Shown one piece after another: positions 6,319 through 13,729 of a stretch of 18,228 bases of DNA; position 1 is the first letter of the stretch; each line of letters starts with the position of its first letter. The notes under the pieces are model-generated. The model was not told the DNA's origin, did no database searches, and saw only the letters and a program-made list of their open reading frames with translations. The translations under genes and the position numbers were made by a program. Source of the stretch: Bacillota bacterium (GTDB taxonomy: Bacteria; Bacillota; Clostridia; Clostridiales; Clostridiaceae); assembly GCA_030706065.1 (NCBI GenBank), contig JAUZPH010000015.1:1-18228 (forward strand), in the 5' to 3' direction.

Positions 6319-6378
6319 TAGTTTTAAACATCTAATAAGTATGAAAGTTATGATGATATTTATAAAGGGGCAGATTTT

Positions 6379-7083
6379 ATGAAAATTGACCACGGAAGAT
6401 TGGAGGAACTGGAAGGCAGATTGGGGATAAGCTTCAAGGATAAAACGCTGCTTAATATAGCTATCACGCACAGTTCCTATGCAAATCAGAGGAAAGATAT
6501 AAAATACAATGAAAGATTGGAGTTTCTTGGTGATTCAGTGCTTCAACTTACGGTAACAGAGTATTTATATAAAAATTATAAAGACAAGAGTGAAGGCGAA
6601 CTCACAAAGATAAGGTCCTTGATCGTATGCGAAAACTCTCTTTTCGAAATTGCTCGGGAGTGGAGTCTGGGGCAATATATATATATGAGCAAAGGTGAGG
6701 AAAGCACCGGTGGCAGGGAGCGTGTATCGATTCAGGCTGACTGTGTTGAGGCTATAATTGCAGCAATATACCTAGATAAGGGCTTTGAGGAAGTTAAAAG
6801 GTACATCTTGACTATTTTCCATGACATGATTCAAAAAGCTATAAAGAACGAGATTGTACTGGACTACAAGACGAAACTTCAGGAATTGCTTCAGAAGAAC
6901 GGAGAAGTTTGTATTCAATATTTACTGGTAAAGCATGAAGGCCCTCCACACCGCAGAAAATTCTTCATCAATGTCTTTGTGAATGATGAATTCAAGGGTG
7001 AAGGCAGTGGGTTCAGCAAGAAGGAAGCAGAGCAGATAGCTGCTAAGAATGCATTACATAGAATGGAGGCAGACATTGAATAA
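6379..7083 (+). CDS. rnc: Ribonuclease III
   Basis: RNase III cleaves double-stranded RNA and matures rRNA and other transcripts. The 234-residue protein has the N-terminal endonuclease domain with signature NERLEFLGDSVL (residues 44-55). Predicted catalytic residues are E45, E48, D52, and D121/E124 in ADCVEA. A C-terminal double-stranded-RNA-binding domain covers about 162-230, ending in KKEAEQIAAKNAL. AAAGGGG (6364-6370) precedes the ATG. The gene lacks a clear promoter of its own: TTGATA at 6315 has no good -10 at the right distance. Transcription probably comes through from acpP, placing two long stem-loops in the leader. The adjacent smc and ftsY genes downstream are the usual Firmicute neighbours. 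Confidence 0.97.
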   Translation: MKIDHGRLEELEGRLGISFKDKTLLNIAITHSSYANQRKDIKYNERLEFLGDSVLQLTVTEYLYKNYKDKSEGELTKIRSLIVCENSLFEIAREWSLGQYIYMSKGEESTGGRERVSIQADCVEAIIAAIYLDKGFEEVKRYILTIFHDMIQKAIKNEIVLDYKTKLQELLQKNGEVCIQYLLVKHEGPPHRRKFFINVFVNDEFKGEGSGFSKKEAEQIAAKNALHRMEADIE

Positions 7084-8170
7084 AAGACACTATATTATAC
7101 CAATATTCGTTCCTCATGAAGGCTGCCCTCATAACTGCGTATTTTGCAACCAGAACTCCATAACCGGCCAACTTCAGTCTGTAAATGCGGAAATGGTCAG
7201 AACTACTGTCGAGCAGTACTTTGAAACTATGGATCGAAAAAACAGTATAATCGAGATTTCATTTTTTGGGGGTACATTCACTGCAATCCCATCTGACAAA
7301 CAGGTTGAGTTACTGACAGCAGCAAAAAAATATAAGGATTCAGGCTGTATTGATTATATTCGGCTGTCTACACGTCCGGACTACATTGATGATGAAATTT
7401 TGACAAGACTCAGAAATTTCTCTGTAGATATAATAGAATTAGGTGTTCAATCCCTGGATGATGAGGTCTTAAAATTAGCAGGACGTGGCCACACAAAAAA
7501 TGATTCTATAAATGCTTCTAGGAAAATTAAAGAATATGGTTTTACTTTGGGACATCAAATTATGTTAGGGCTCCCAGGAGACGATTTTAATAAGGATTTA
7601 AATACTGCAAGGGATTCACTGGAACTTAAGCCTGATTTGTGCCGGATTTATCCTGCACTTGTACTTAAAGATACACCGATGGAGATTATGTATAAACGGG
7701 GTTTATATAAACCATATACTTTAAATGAAGCAGTTTATATAGCAAAAAAACTGTACTGTATATATAAATACAACAGTGTGAATGTAATAAGAGTTGGACT
7801 GCAGGCCACGGACAATATATCCGAAGGGAAAGATATAATAGCAGGGCCTCATCATCCTGCTTTTCGGGAACTGGTTGAAGGAAGCCTGCTCTGCGATATG
7901 ATTAAAGATGAAGTCAACATCCTTGAAGGTATAGTAAATATATTTATTAATCCCAAGTACATCTCAAAGTTATACGCTAATAAGAAACAATACTTCCATG
8001 AGATTGAAAAAGAACTAATACCACTTAAACTTTCTGTTACCAGTTATGATAGTGTTGAAATTGGATCAATAATGTTCAGCCATGAAACTGAATGTTGGAA
8101 TATGTCGATAAATGATTACATTTCTAAAAAGGTTACAGAAGGAAAAATATATAATTGTATAGAATATTAA
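7076..8170 (+). CDS. Elp3-like radical SAM protein without acetyltransferase domain
   Basis: The N-terminus contains the radical SAM cluster-binding motif CPHNCVFC (C17, C21, C24), then EISFFGGTFTAI and the LGVQSLDDEVLKLAGRGH segment typical of Elp3-related enzymes. AGPHHPAFRELVEG is near residue 260. At 364 residues it ends after the radical SAM/C-terminal extension and lacks the GNAT domain of true Elp3. Substrate is unknown; tRNA modification is a guess from family and neighbourhood. The start is chosen as TTG at 7076: GGAGG (7065-7069) is 6 nt upstream, and it overlaps rnc by 8 bases. The ATG at 7049 would give 373 residues but has no ribosome binding site and adds non-conserved residues. 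Confidence 0.85.
   Translation: MNKRHYIIPIFVPHEGCPHNCVFCNQNSITGQLQSVNAEMVRTTVEQYFETMDRKNSIIEISFFGGTFTAIPSDKQVELLTAAKKYKDSGCIDYIRLSTRPDYIDDEILTRLRNFSVDIIELGVQSLDDEVLKLAGRGHTKNDSINASRKIKEYGFTLGHQIMLGLPGDDFNKDLNTARDSLELKPDLCRIYPALVLKDTPMEIMYKRGLYKPYTLNEAVYIAKKLYCIYKYNSVNVIRVGLQATDNISEGKDIIAGPHHPAFRELVEGSLLCDMIKDEVNILEGIVNIFINPKYISKLYANKKQYFHEIEKELIPLKLSVTSYDSVEIGSIMFSHETECWNMSINDYISKKVTEGKIYNCIEY
8138..8167 (+). promoter_or_regulatory. Sigma-H promoter of spoVS
   Basis: GAAGGAAAA (8138-8146) and ATAGAATAT (8159-8167) match the Bacillus sigma-H consensus boxes RNAGGAWWW and RNNGAATWW at every position, 12 bp apart. The promoter lies within the last codons of the radical SAM gene, abutting its stop. 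Predicted transcription begins about 40 nt before spoVS. In B. subtilis spoVS is known to be sigma-H dependent. Confidence 0.75.
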
Positions 8171-8211
8171 ATACAGTAACTTTATATATTTATAATAGGG
8201 GGAATAGTTTT

Positions 8212-8472
8212 ATGGAAGTATTAAAAGTATCAGCTCAATCTCAACCAAAATCCGTTGCAGGCGCATTAGCTGCAGTACTCAGAGTGAATTCCGCTGCAGA
8301 AGTGCAAGCTGTAGGTGCAGGAGCCGTTAATCAAGCAGTTAAAGCTATAGCAATTACCAGAGGATTTGTAGCTCCCAATGGCATAGATTTAGTGGTGATT
8401 CCAGCCTTCTCGGAAATTACCATCGAAGGCGAAGAAAGAACGGCTATTAAGTTTATAGTAGAGCCTAGATAA
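8212..8472 (+). CDS. spoVS: Stage V sporulation protein S
   Basis: SpoVS is a small Alba-like protein needed for full spore coat and cortex development in Bacillus; its molecular action is not settled. The 86-residue product is exactly the usual length and starts MEVLKVSAQSQPKSVAGALA, with GAGAVNQAVKAIAITRG and IPAFSEITIEGEERTAIKF. AGGGGGAA (8197-8204) places the start at 8212; an upstream in-frame ATG (8155) lies inside the preceding gene and would add 19 residues with no family match. The gene has its own promoter and a strong terminator, so it is a single transcriptional unit. It marks the organism as an endospore former, although SpoVS also occurs in some non-sporulating bacteria. Confidence 0.96.
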   Translation: MEVLKVSAQSQPKSVAGALAAVLRVNSAAEVQAVGAGAVNQAVKAIAITRGFVAPNGIDLVVIPAFSEITIEGEERTAIKFIVEPR

Positions 8473-8481
8473 GGATAAGTG

Positions 8482-8514
8482 AACCCCATGCTCCGGCATG
8501 GGGTTATTTTTGTT
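8482..8514 (+). terminator. Strong intrinsic terminator after spoVS
   Basis: AACCCCATGC (8482-8491) pairs perfectly with GCATGGGGTT (8496-8505) around TCCG, followed by ATTTTTGTT. It separates spoVS from the smc transcription unit, whose promoter begins 7 bp farther on. Confidence 0.95.
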
Positions 8515-8520
8515 GATATT

Positions 8521-8549
8521 TTGATATAATTACTATAAACTGTTATAAT
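8521..8549 (+). promoter_or_regulatory. Sigma-A promoter for the miniprotein-smc-ftsY unit
   Basis: TTGATA (8521-8526), a 17-bp spacer and TATAAT (8544-8549) form a near-perfect sigma-A promoter. Transcription should begin near 8556, about 90 nt upstream of the miniprotein start. Confidence 0.85.
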
Positions 8550-8575
8550 GAAACTACTGTTTTTAAAGGGTTTTT

Positions 8576-8629
8576 ATGAACGAAGCCTTGTTAATATCCA
8601 AGTTAAAACCCTATGGAAGTATTAAATAA
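8576..8629 (+). CDS. Possible 17-residue upstream ORF (leader peptide)
   Basis: ATG 8576 opens a 17-codon frame (MNEALLISKLKPYGSIK) ending at TAA 8627-8629. AAAGGG (8565-8570) lies 5 nt upstream. The stop is 1 nt before the AAGGAG of the miniprotein gene, which would couple the two. AGGGTTTT (8567-8574) and AAAACCCT (8605-8612) are perfect inverted copies, so ribosomes on this frame could disrupt a hairpin that masks its own start region. No family is recognised; this may be chance. Confidence 0.3.
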   Translation: MNEALLISKLKPYGSIK

Positions 8630-8647
8630 TAAGGAGTGTTTACTTCG

Positions 8648-8749
8648 ATGAACGAGAAAAAGAGAAGAAGCATGGTCAGGATACTTACAGGAATTATTAT
8701 GTTAACCTTTTTGCTTTCAATAATTGCAGCATTGGCTGGCAGCCGATAG
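8648..8749 (+). CDS. Membrane miniprotein, 33 residues, coupled to smc
   Basis: This 34-codon frame encodes a basic N-terminus (MNEKKRRSMVR) followed by one hydrophobic segment of about 20 residues (ILTGIIMLTFLLSIIAALAG). A single-pass protein with a cytosolic positive tail is expected by the positive-inside rule. AAGGAG (8631-8636) is 11 nt upstream, a little long. The stop overlaps the ribosome binding site of smc. It resembles in size and topology the small Firmicute membrane proteins such as Prli42 or DUF4044, but I cannot assign it to either. The promoter at 8521, the ribosome binding site and the tight coupling support a real gene. Confidence 0.65.
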   Translation: MNEKKRRSMVRILTGIIMLTFLLSIIAALAGSR

Positions 8750-8759
8750 GAGTGGGATT

Positions 8760-11700
8760 ATGTTTCTTAAATCACTGGAAATCAGAGGCTTTAAATCCTT
8801 TGCCGATAAGACGGAATTAAAATTCAAGCATGGTGTTACTGCTGTTGTGGGGCCGAATGGCAGTGGTAAAAGCAATATCTCCGATGCAGTAAGATGGGTA
8901 CTGGGGGAGCAAAGCATAAAGAGCCTTAGAGGTGGAAAGATGGAGGACGTTATCTTTGCTGGTACCATGTTCAGGAAACCTGTAGGTCTGGCGCAGGTTG
9001 CCATAACCTTGGACAACAGCGATTATGAACTTCCTATTGATTTCTCGGACGTGACAGTATCCAGAAGGCTGTATCGTTCCGGTGAAAGCGAATATTATAT
9101 AAATAATACTATCTGCAGGTTGAGGGATATTCAGGAATTATTTATGGATACCGGTATAGGAAAGGAAGGCTATTCGATAATCGGCCAGGGAAAGATTGAT
9201 GCAATATTGAGCGGAAGACCTGAGGAGAGAAGGAATCTTCTTGAGGAAGCTGCGGGTATTGTCAAGTTTAAAAGCAGAAAAGAAGATGCTGAAAAAAAGC
9301 TGGAAAACACAGATCAAAATTTAATCAGAATAAATGATATATTATCCACCTATGAGGAAAGGCTGGAACCTTTAAGGCTTGAACATGAAAAAGCAAAAAA
9401 GTTCATAGAACTGTCCACCAAACTAACAGAAAAAGAAGTTTCAATGATTATTCATTATATCCAGAAAAATGATGAAAGGATAAAGGCTTATTCGGAGGTT
9501 ATCCAAACTATAGATAGTGAGATACTTGCCTGTAATTCACAAAAAGAAAAGCTAAAGGACTATTTGGACAAGCTTTATGAAGAATTGGAAGAACATGAGA
9601 AGCTGAGTGCAAGTGATAGGGAAAAATATTATACAAGCCTGAATATGAAGCAAAAGGTTCTTTCGGAAAATCAGGTATTTACAGAAAGGATTGCCAACTA
9701 CAAAGAGAATATAGCCAGGTATGAAAAAGAAAAGGCAGACCTTTCAGTTAAGCTGTCCGAGGCCTCTCTCCAAAGGGTTACACTGGAAGAAGAGTTCAAA
9801 AAAATTCAGGCTGAACAGTCAGAGACTAAAGACGGCATTATCAGGCTTGAAGCTCAGCTCGACTCTATAAATGATGACATTGGAACCACTGAAAGTGAGC
9901 TTTTATCCCGCAGGAACGAACAGATAGAGCTACTGCGGAAGATTACAGACTTCAAGAACGAAGTCACTTCTACGGGAATAAATTATGATAACCTAAACAA
10001 GAGGCAGGAGCAGCTTAAGTTATCTTGCGAAAATGCGCAATCATCTCTGGCTATAAATACAACCACCGCGGAGGCTCTGGAGGTGGAAAAAGCCAGGGTG
10101 CAGAGGGAGATACAGGAACATGAAGACAATACAAGAGAATCTAAAAGGCTTCTTACAAATGTAAACAAAGATATTGCGGAAAAAGAAAAAACTCTCAAGG
10201 ACATCACTCAAAGCCATAATAGGTTGGAGGCAAGCCATAATGCATTAATGAATCTTGAAAAGCACTATGAGGGTTATAACAGATCTGTAAAGTCCCTGAT
10301 GATTAATATAGAGGAAGGCAAAATACAGGGGGTCAAGGATAAGGTCTATCTGCTGGGAAATGTCATAAAAGTGCCTGACGGTATGGAAACTGCCATAGAG
10401 ATAGCATTAGGTGGTGCAGTTTCAGATTTGATTACCGAGGACGATACTACAGCAAAACAACTTATAAATCATCTAAAAATGAATAATCTTGGAAGGGCTA
10501 CATTCCTACCCCTTAATATAATTGATGGAAAAAAATTAAAGCTCAGCAATGAAATATTGAAACTCAAGGGCCTGATTGGTATAGCCAGCGACATAGTTCA
10601 ATATAACAGTCTTTTCACTTCTGCAGTAAATTATGTTCTGGGACGTACCATCATCTGTGATAGTATGGATAATGCCCTGAATATTGCCAAGAAAACCTCT
10701 TACAATTTCCGGATAGTTACACTATCCGGAGATGTAGTAAATCCGGGAGGATCGTTAACCGGAGGAAGCCAGCAGAACAAGTCTACCAATGTGCTGGGCA
10801 GAAAACGTGAAATAAAAGAATTGAGTATTAAAATTGAAGAAGTGAAGAAGGAATTAATTCTTCTTACTGAGGAACTTAACTCTTTAAAGAAGGATCAGAA
10901 TGAGCTCGACCATTCTATTTTAAATGAAAGGGATCAGATACATTTTAAACAGATTGAGATTGCCAGGATACAGGGAAAGATAAATGCCATTCTTGAAGAC
11001 ACGGAAAAATTAAAGCAAAACATAAAAACCATTCTCTTTGAACTGCAGTCTGGAGAACTGAAACTTCAGCAATTTACAGGCATGATACAGGATATCGAAG
11101 AACAAAAGGCTCAAGTTTCTCTGCAGGAAGCAGAGAACAGAAGAGTCATTGAGGAACTTCAAATGGCAGTACAGCTAAAGAAGGATGAAGTAGAGAAGAT
11201 TAAAGAGAACCATATAAGGCTCAAAATAAACAAGGCACAGATAGATGAAATTGTAAACACTAAAGCAAGAGATATGGAAAGAATTTCTACGGAATTAAAC
11301 CTTTCTTATTCTAGAAAAGATGAATTGGATGCAGAAATTCAAAAGACCAGCGTGGATATAGCCGATAGTCAGCAGAAAATTATAGGCAATGAAGCACTTA
11401 TCGAGTCTATTGATAATGAAGTTTTAAGCTATGAAGATAAATTCAAGGAATATGAAGTAATAAAAATTGCAAAAAAAGAAGATATTAAAAAGAAAACTCA
11501 AGAATATGAGGATATGGAACTTAACATTACAAATAAGGAAGCAGACAGGCACAGACAGGAAATAAACAAAATAAAATATGAAACAGAGAAGGAAAACCAT
11601 TTTTCAAAACTAAATGATGAATATAATTTAACTCTGGCGGAAGCACAAAAATATAAGAGGGAGATTGATAATCCGGATGAACTCAGAAAGGAAGTTGCTT

Positions 11701-12320
11701 CACTGAAATCAAGCATTACAGAATTGGGTGTAGTAAATGTAGGCTCTATCGAAGAATATGAGAGTCTGACTGAAAAGTATACCTTTATGAACGGTCAGAG
11801 AGAGGATCTGATTAATGCCAAGCATGAATTATGCGGAGTAATAAATGAAATGACAGCAAAGATGAAGGAAGTATTCAACGTAAACTTCAATCTGCTGAGG
11901 GTATATTTCAATGAGACTTTCAGAGAACTGTTCAAGGGAGGAAGTGCAGACCTGATCCTTGGTGAAGGTGACGAACTTACTGCAAATATAGATATCAATG
12001 TTCAACCTCCGGGGAAAAAATTGCAAAATATCAATTTGATGTCTGGTGGAGAAAAGGGGCTTTCGGCTATTGCACTGCTCTTTGCCATTTTAAAGATGAA
12101 ACCTACTCCCTTCTGTATACTAGATGAAATTGAAGCTGCACTGGATGATGCCAACGTCTCAAGATATGCTGAATTCTTAAAGGCCTTTTCCGAAAATATT
12201 CAGTTTATCGTAATAACTCATAGAAAAGGTACTATGGAAGCCAGTGATGTTTTATATGGCGTAACAATGGAGGAAAAAGGCGTTTCAAAAATAGTTTCTG
12301 TAGATTTATCCGTTAGTTAA
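8760..12320 (+). CDS. smc: Chromosome partition protein SMC
   Basis: SMC dimerises and, with ScpA and ScpB, loads on the nucleoid to organise and separate sister chromosomes. The 1186-residue product equals the Bacillus protein in length. Order: N-terminal head with Walker A GPNGSGKS (31-38); a long charged coiled coil to about 520; hinge about 520-665 with a GGSLTGGS turn at its end; a returning coiled coil; C-terminal head with signature LMSGGEK (about 1093-1099) and Walker B FCILDEIEAALDD (about 1118-1130). AGGAG (8748-8752) is 7 nt before the ATG at 8760; an in-frame ATG at 8724 lies inside the miniprotein gene. The signature continues GLSAIALL where ALTAIALL is more usual. ftsY follows after 68 bp. 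Confidence 0.97.
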   Translation: MFLKSLEIRGFKSFADKTELKFKHGVTAVVGPNGSGKSNISDAVRWVLGEQSIKSLRGGKMEDVIFAGTMFRKPVGLAQVAITLDNSDYELPIDFSDVTVSRRLYRSGESEYYINNTICRLRDIQELFMDTGIGKEGYSIIGQGKIDAILSGRPEERRNLLEEAAGIVKFKSRKEDAEKKLENTDQNLIRINDILSTYEERLEPLRLEHEKAKKFIELSTKLTEKEVSMIIHYIQKNDERIKAYSEVIQTIDSEILACNSQKEKLKDYLDKLYEELEEHEKLSASDREKYYTSLNMKQKVLSENQVFTERIANYKENIARYEKEKADLSVKLSEASLQRVTLEEEFKKIQAEQSETKDGIIRLEAQLDSINDDIGTTESELLSRRNEQIELLRKITDFKNEVTSTGINYDNLNKRQEQLKLSCENAQSSLAINTTTAEALEVEKARVQREIQEHEDNTRESKRLLTNVNKDIAEKEKTLKDITQSHNRLEASHNALMNLEKHYEGYNRSVKSLMINIEEGKIQGVKDKVYLLGNVIKVPDGMETAIEIALGGAVSDLITEDDTTAKQLINHLKMNNLGRATFLPLNIIDGKKLKLSNEILKLKGLIGIASDIVQYNSLFTSAVNYVLGRTIICDSMDNALNIAKKTSYNFRIVTLSGDVVNPGGSLTGGSQQNKSTNVLGRKREIKELSIKIEEVKKELILLTEELNSLKKDQNELDHSILNERDQIHFKQIEIARIQGKINAILEDTEKLKQNIKTILFELQSGELKLQQFTGMIQDIEEQKAQVSLQEAENRRVIEELQMAVQLKKDEVEKIKENHIRLKINKAQIDEIVNTKARDMERISTELNLSYSRKDELDAEIQKTSVDIADSQQKIIGNEALIESIDNEVLSYEDKFKEYEVIKIAKKEDIKKKTQEYEDMELNITNKEADRHRQEINKIKYETEKENHFSKLNDEYNLTLAEAQKYKREIDNPDELRKEVASLKSSITELGVVNVGSIEEYESLTEKYTFMNGQREDLINAKHELCGVINEMTAKMKEVFNVNFNLLRVYFNETFRELFKGGSADLILGEGDELTANIDINVQPPGKKLQNINLMSGGEKGLSAIALLFAILKMKPTPFCILDEIEAALDDANVSRYAEFLKAFSENIQFIVITHRKGTMEASDVLYGVTMEEKGVSKIVSVDLSVS

Positions 12321-12367
12321 GATGTGTGGCTCTAAAATTGATGAATTCAGAAGTAAATACACACATC
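12321..12367. repeat. Inverted repeat in the smc-ftsY gap
   Basis: GATGTGTG (12321-12328) and CACACATC (12360-12367) are perfect 8-bp inverted copies separated by 31 bases. The left arm begins right after the smc stop and the right arm ends 5 nt before the ftsY ribosome binding site. No T-run follows, so it is not a typical terminator. Role unknown. Confidence 0.4.
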
Positions 12368-12388
12368 AATAGAAAAGGAGGTATTATT

Positions 12389-13303
12389 ATGTTTGGTGGA
12401 TTTTTTGATAAACTTAAAAGCGGGCTTTCCAAGACTAAATCCACTTTTACCGATAAGGTGAGTGAAATATTAAAACTCACGGTTTCGATAGATGAGGATA
12501 TGTATGAGGAATTGGAGGAGCTGCTCATTACTGCAGATATTGGCATGAATACAACCATGGCTATTATCGATAATCTCAAGCGGAAGATAAAGGAAAAGAA
12601 GTTAAAGGACCCTTCTGGAGTAACTCAGTGTTTGAAAGAGGTCCTTCTTGAGCAGTTAAGTTCGGCAGCTAAAAGGGATATTGTTGGCGGCGATAAAAAC
12701 GTACTGCTCATTATAGGTGTAAATGGTGTTGGAAAGACCACTTCCATAGGCAAGATTGCCAATCTCTATAAGAACGAGGGGAGGAGGGTACTGCTGGCGG
12801 CAGCAGATACCTTCAGAGCAGGAGCCATAGAACAATTGGATGTGTGGAGCAAACGGTCAGGCGTAGATATAATAAAGCAGCTGGAAGGCGCCGACCCTGC
12901 GGCTGTAGTCTTTGATGCCATACAAGCCGCCAAGGCAAGAAAAACTGAATTGCTCATCTGCGATACCGCTGGAAGGCTTCATAACAAGAAAAACCTTATG
13001 GATGAGCTTTCGAAAATTAACAGGGTTATTGACAGGGAGTACAGTGAATCCAACAGAACGGCACTTCTTGTACTGGATGCAACTACAGGCCAGAATGCAA
13101 TTATCCAGGCAAAACAGTTTAAAGAAGTATGCAATATTGACGGAATAATACTTACAAAGCTGGATGGTACAGCAAAGGGCGGTGTAGTAATATCAATACA
13201 GAAGGAACTGAACATTCCGGTATACTTTATTGGCGTAGGCGAGGGAATTGATGACTTACAGGAATTTAACCCTGAGATGTTTGTAGATGCATTATTTGAA
13301 TAA
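12389..13303 (+). CDS. ftsY: Signal recognition particle receptor FtsY
   Basis: FtsY is the membrane-bound GTPase receptor that docks SRP-ribosome complexes for cotranslational insertion. The 304-residue product has an amphipathic N-terminus (MFGGFFDKLKSGLSKTK), the N domain to about 95, and the G domain with GVNGVGKTT (110-118), DTFRAGAIEQL (140-150), DTAGRLH (192-198) and TKLDGTAKGG (256-265). The C-terminal GVGEGIDDLQEFNPEMFV is family-typical. It lacks the long acidic A domain of E. coli FtsY, as usual in Firmicutes. AAAAGGAGG (12373-12381) is 7 nt before the ATG at 12389; an ATG at 12326 would give an unconserved 21-residue extension. Its partner ffh follows, two genes downstream. Confidence 0.97.
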   Translation: MFGGFFDKLKSGLSKTKSTFTDKVSEILKLTVSIDEDMYEELEELLITADIGMNTTMAIIDNLKRKIKEKKLKDPSGVTQCLKEVLLEQLSSAAKRDIVGGDKNVLLIIGVNGVGKTTSIGKIANLYKNEGRRVLLAAADTFRAGAIEQLDVWSKRSGVDIIKQLEGADPAAVVFDAIQAAKARKTELLICDTAGRLHNKKNLMDELSKINRVIDREYSESNRTALLVLDATTGQNAIIQAKQFKEVCNIDGIILTKLDGTAKGGVVISIQKELNIPVYFIGVGEGIDDLQEFNPEMFVDALFE

Positions 13304-13315
13304 AAGTGTTAAGTA

Positions 13316-13343
13316 AAAATACTTGACAGGTCTCAGGTATTTT
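13316..13343 (+). terminator. AT-rich hairpin after ftsY overlapping the ylxM -35 box
   Basis: AAAATACTTGA (13316-13326) can pair with TCAGGTATTTT (13333-13343), 11 pairs with one wobble, around CAGGTC. A broken T/A run follows. It could be a weak terminator for smc-ftsY. Its left arm and loop contain the TTGACA -35 of ylxM, so it may alternatively be an operator. Confidence 0.45.
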
Positions 13344-13351
13344 GATATTAT
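13323..13351 (+). promoter_or_regulatory. Sigma-A promoter of ylxM-ffh
   Basis: TTGACA (13323-13328), a 17-bp spacer and TATTAT (13346-13351) form a strong promoter; TATAAT at 13349-13354 would need a 20-bp spacer. Transcription should begin near 13358, only about 15 nt before the ylxM start. Confidence 0.75.
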
Positions 13352-13372
13352 AATTCATGTTGTGGTGATTAT

Positions 13373-13720
13373 ATGGAAGATCATGTTGAAACGTCTATAC
13401 TGTTTGATTTCTATGAATCCTTATTCACAGAAAAACAGGTAGACATAATGAATTTGTATTATAATGAGAATTTATCCCTGGCGGAGATCTCCGAGATAAC
13501 TAATACAAGCAGGCAGGCTATTCACGATATAATTAAAAGGTGCAACAAACAACTTTTGGATTATGAGGAAAAGCTAAAGCTTATGGAGATTTCACGAAAC
13601 TATAACGAGATGAAAAAAAGTATACTTCAAAGCTTAAATGATATAAGAGACGAATACAGCGACGTATCCTTGATAAAAAAACTCGAAGAAATAGAAGAGA
13701 ATATTAAGAGAGTGTTATAG
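13373..13720 (+). CDS. ylxM: YlxM-family SRP-associated helix-turn-helix protein
   Basis: YlxM (UPF0122) is a small protein encoded next to ffh in Gram-positive bacteria. In streptococci it stimulates the SRP GTPases; its sigma-region-4-like HTH also led to the view that it is a regulator. The 115-residue protein has the HTH in residues about 18-60, with LTEKQ-like FTEKQVDIMNLYYNENLSLAEIS and TSRQAIHDIIKR. The C-terminal half is charged and probably coiled. GGTGAT (13363-13368) precedes the ATG, with a short leader. The stop is 9 bases before ffh, so both are expressed together. Confidence 0.92.
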   Translation: MEDHVETSILFDFYESLFTEKQVDIMNLYYNENLSLAEISEITNTSRQAIHDIIKRCNKQLLDYEEKLKLMEISRNYNEMKKSILQSLNDIRDEYSDVSLIKKLEEIEENIKRVL

Positions 13721-13729
13721 GAGGGAAAC

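Noticed and set aside
6220..6471. An 83-codon minus-strand frame over the rnc leader
   Set aside because: Its sequence is produced by the two stem-loops and the start of rnc; no homology or initiation signals.
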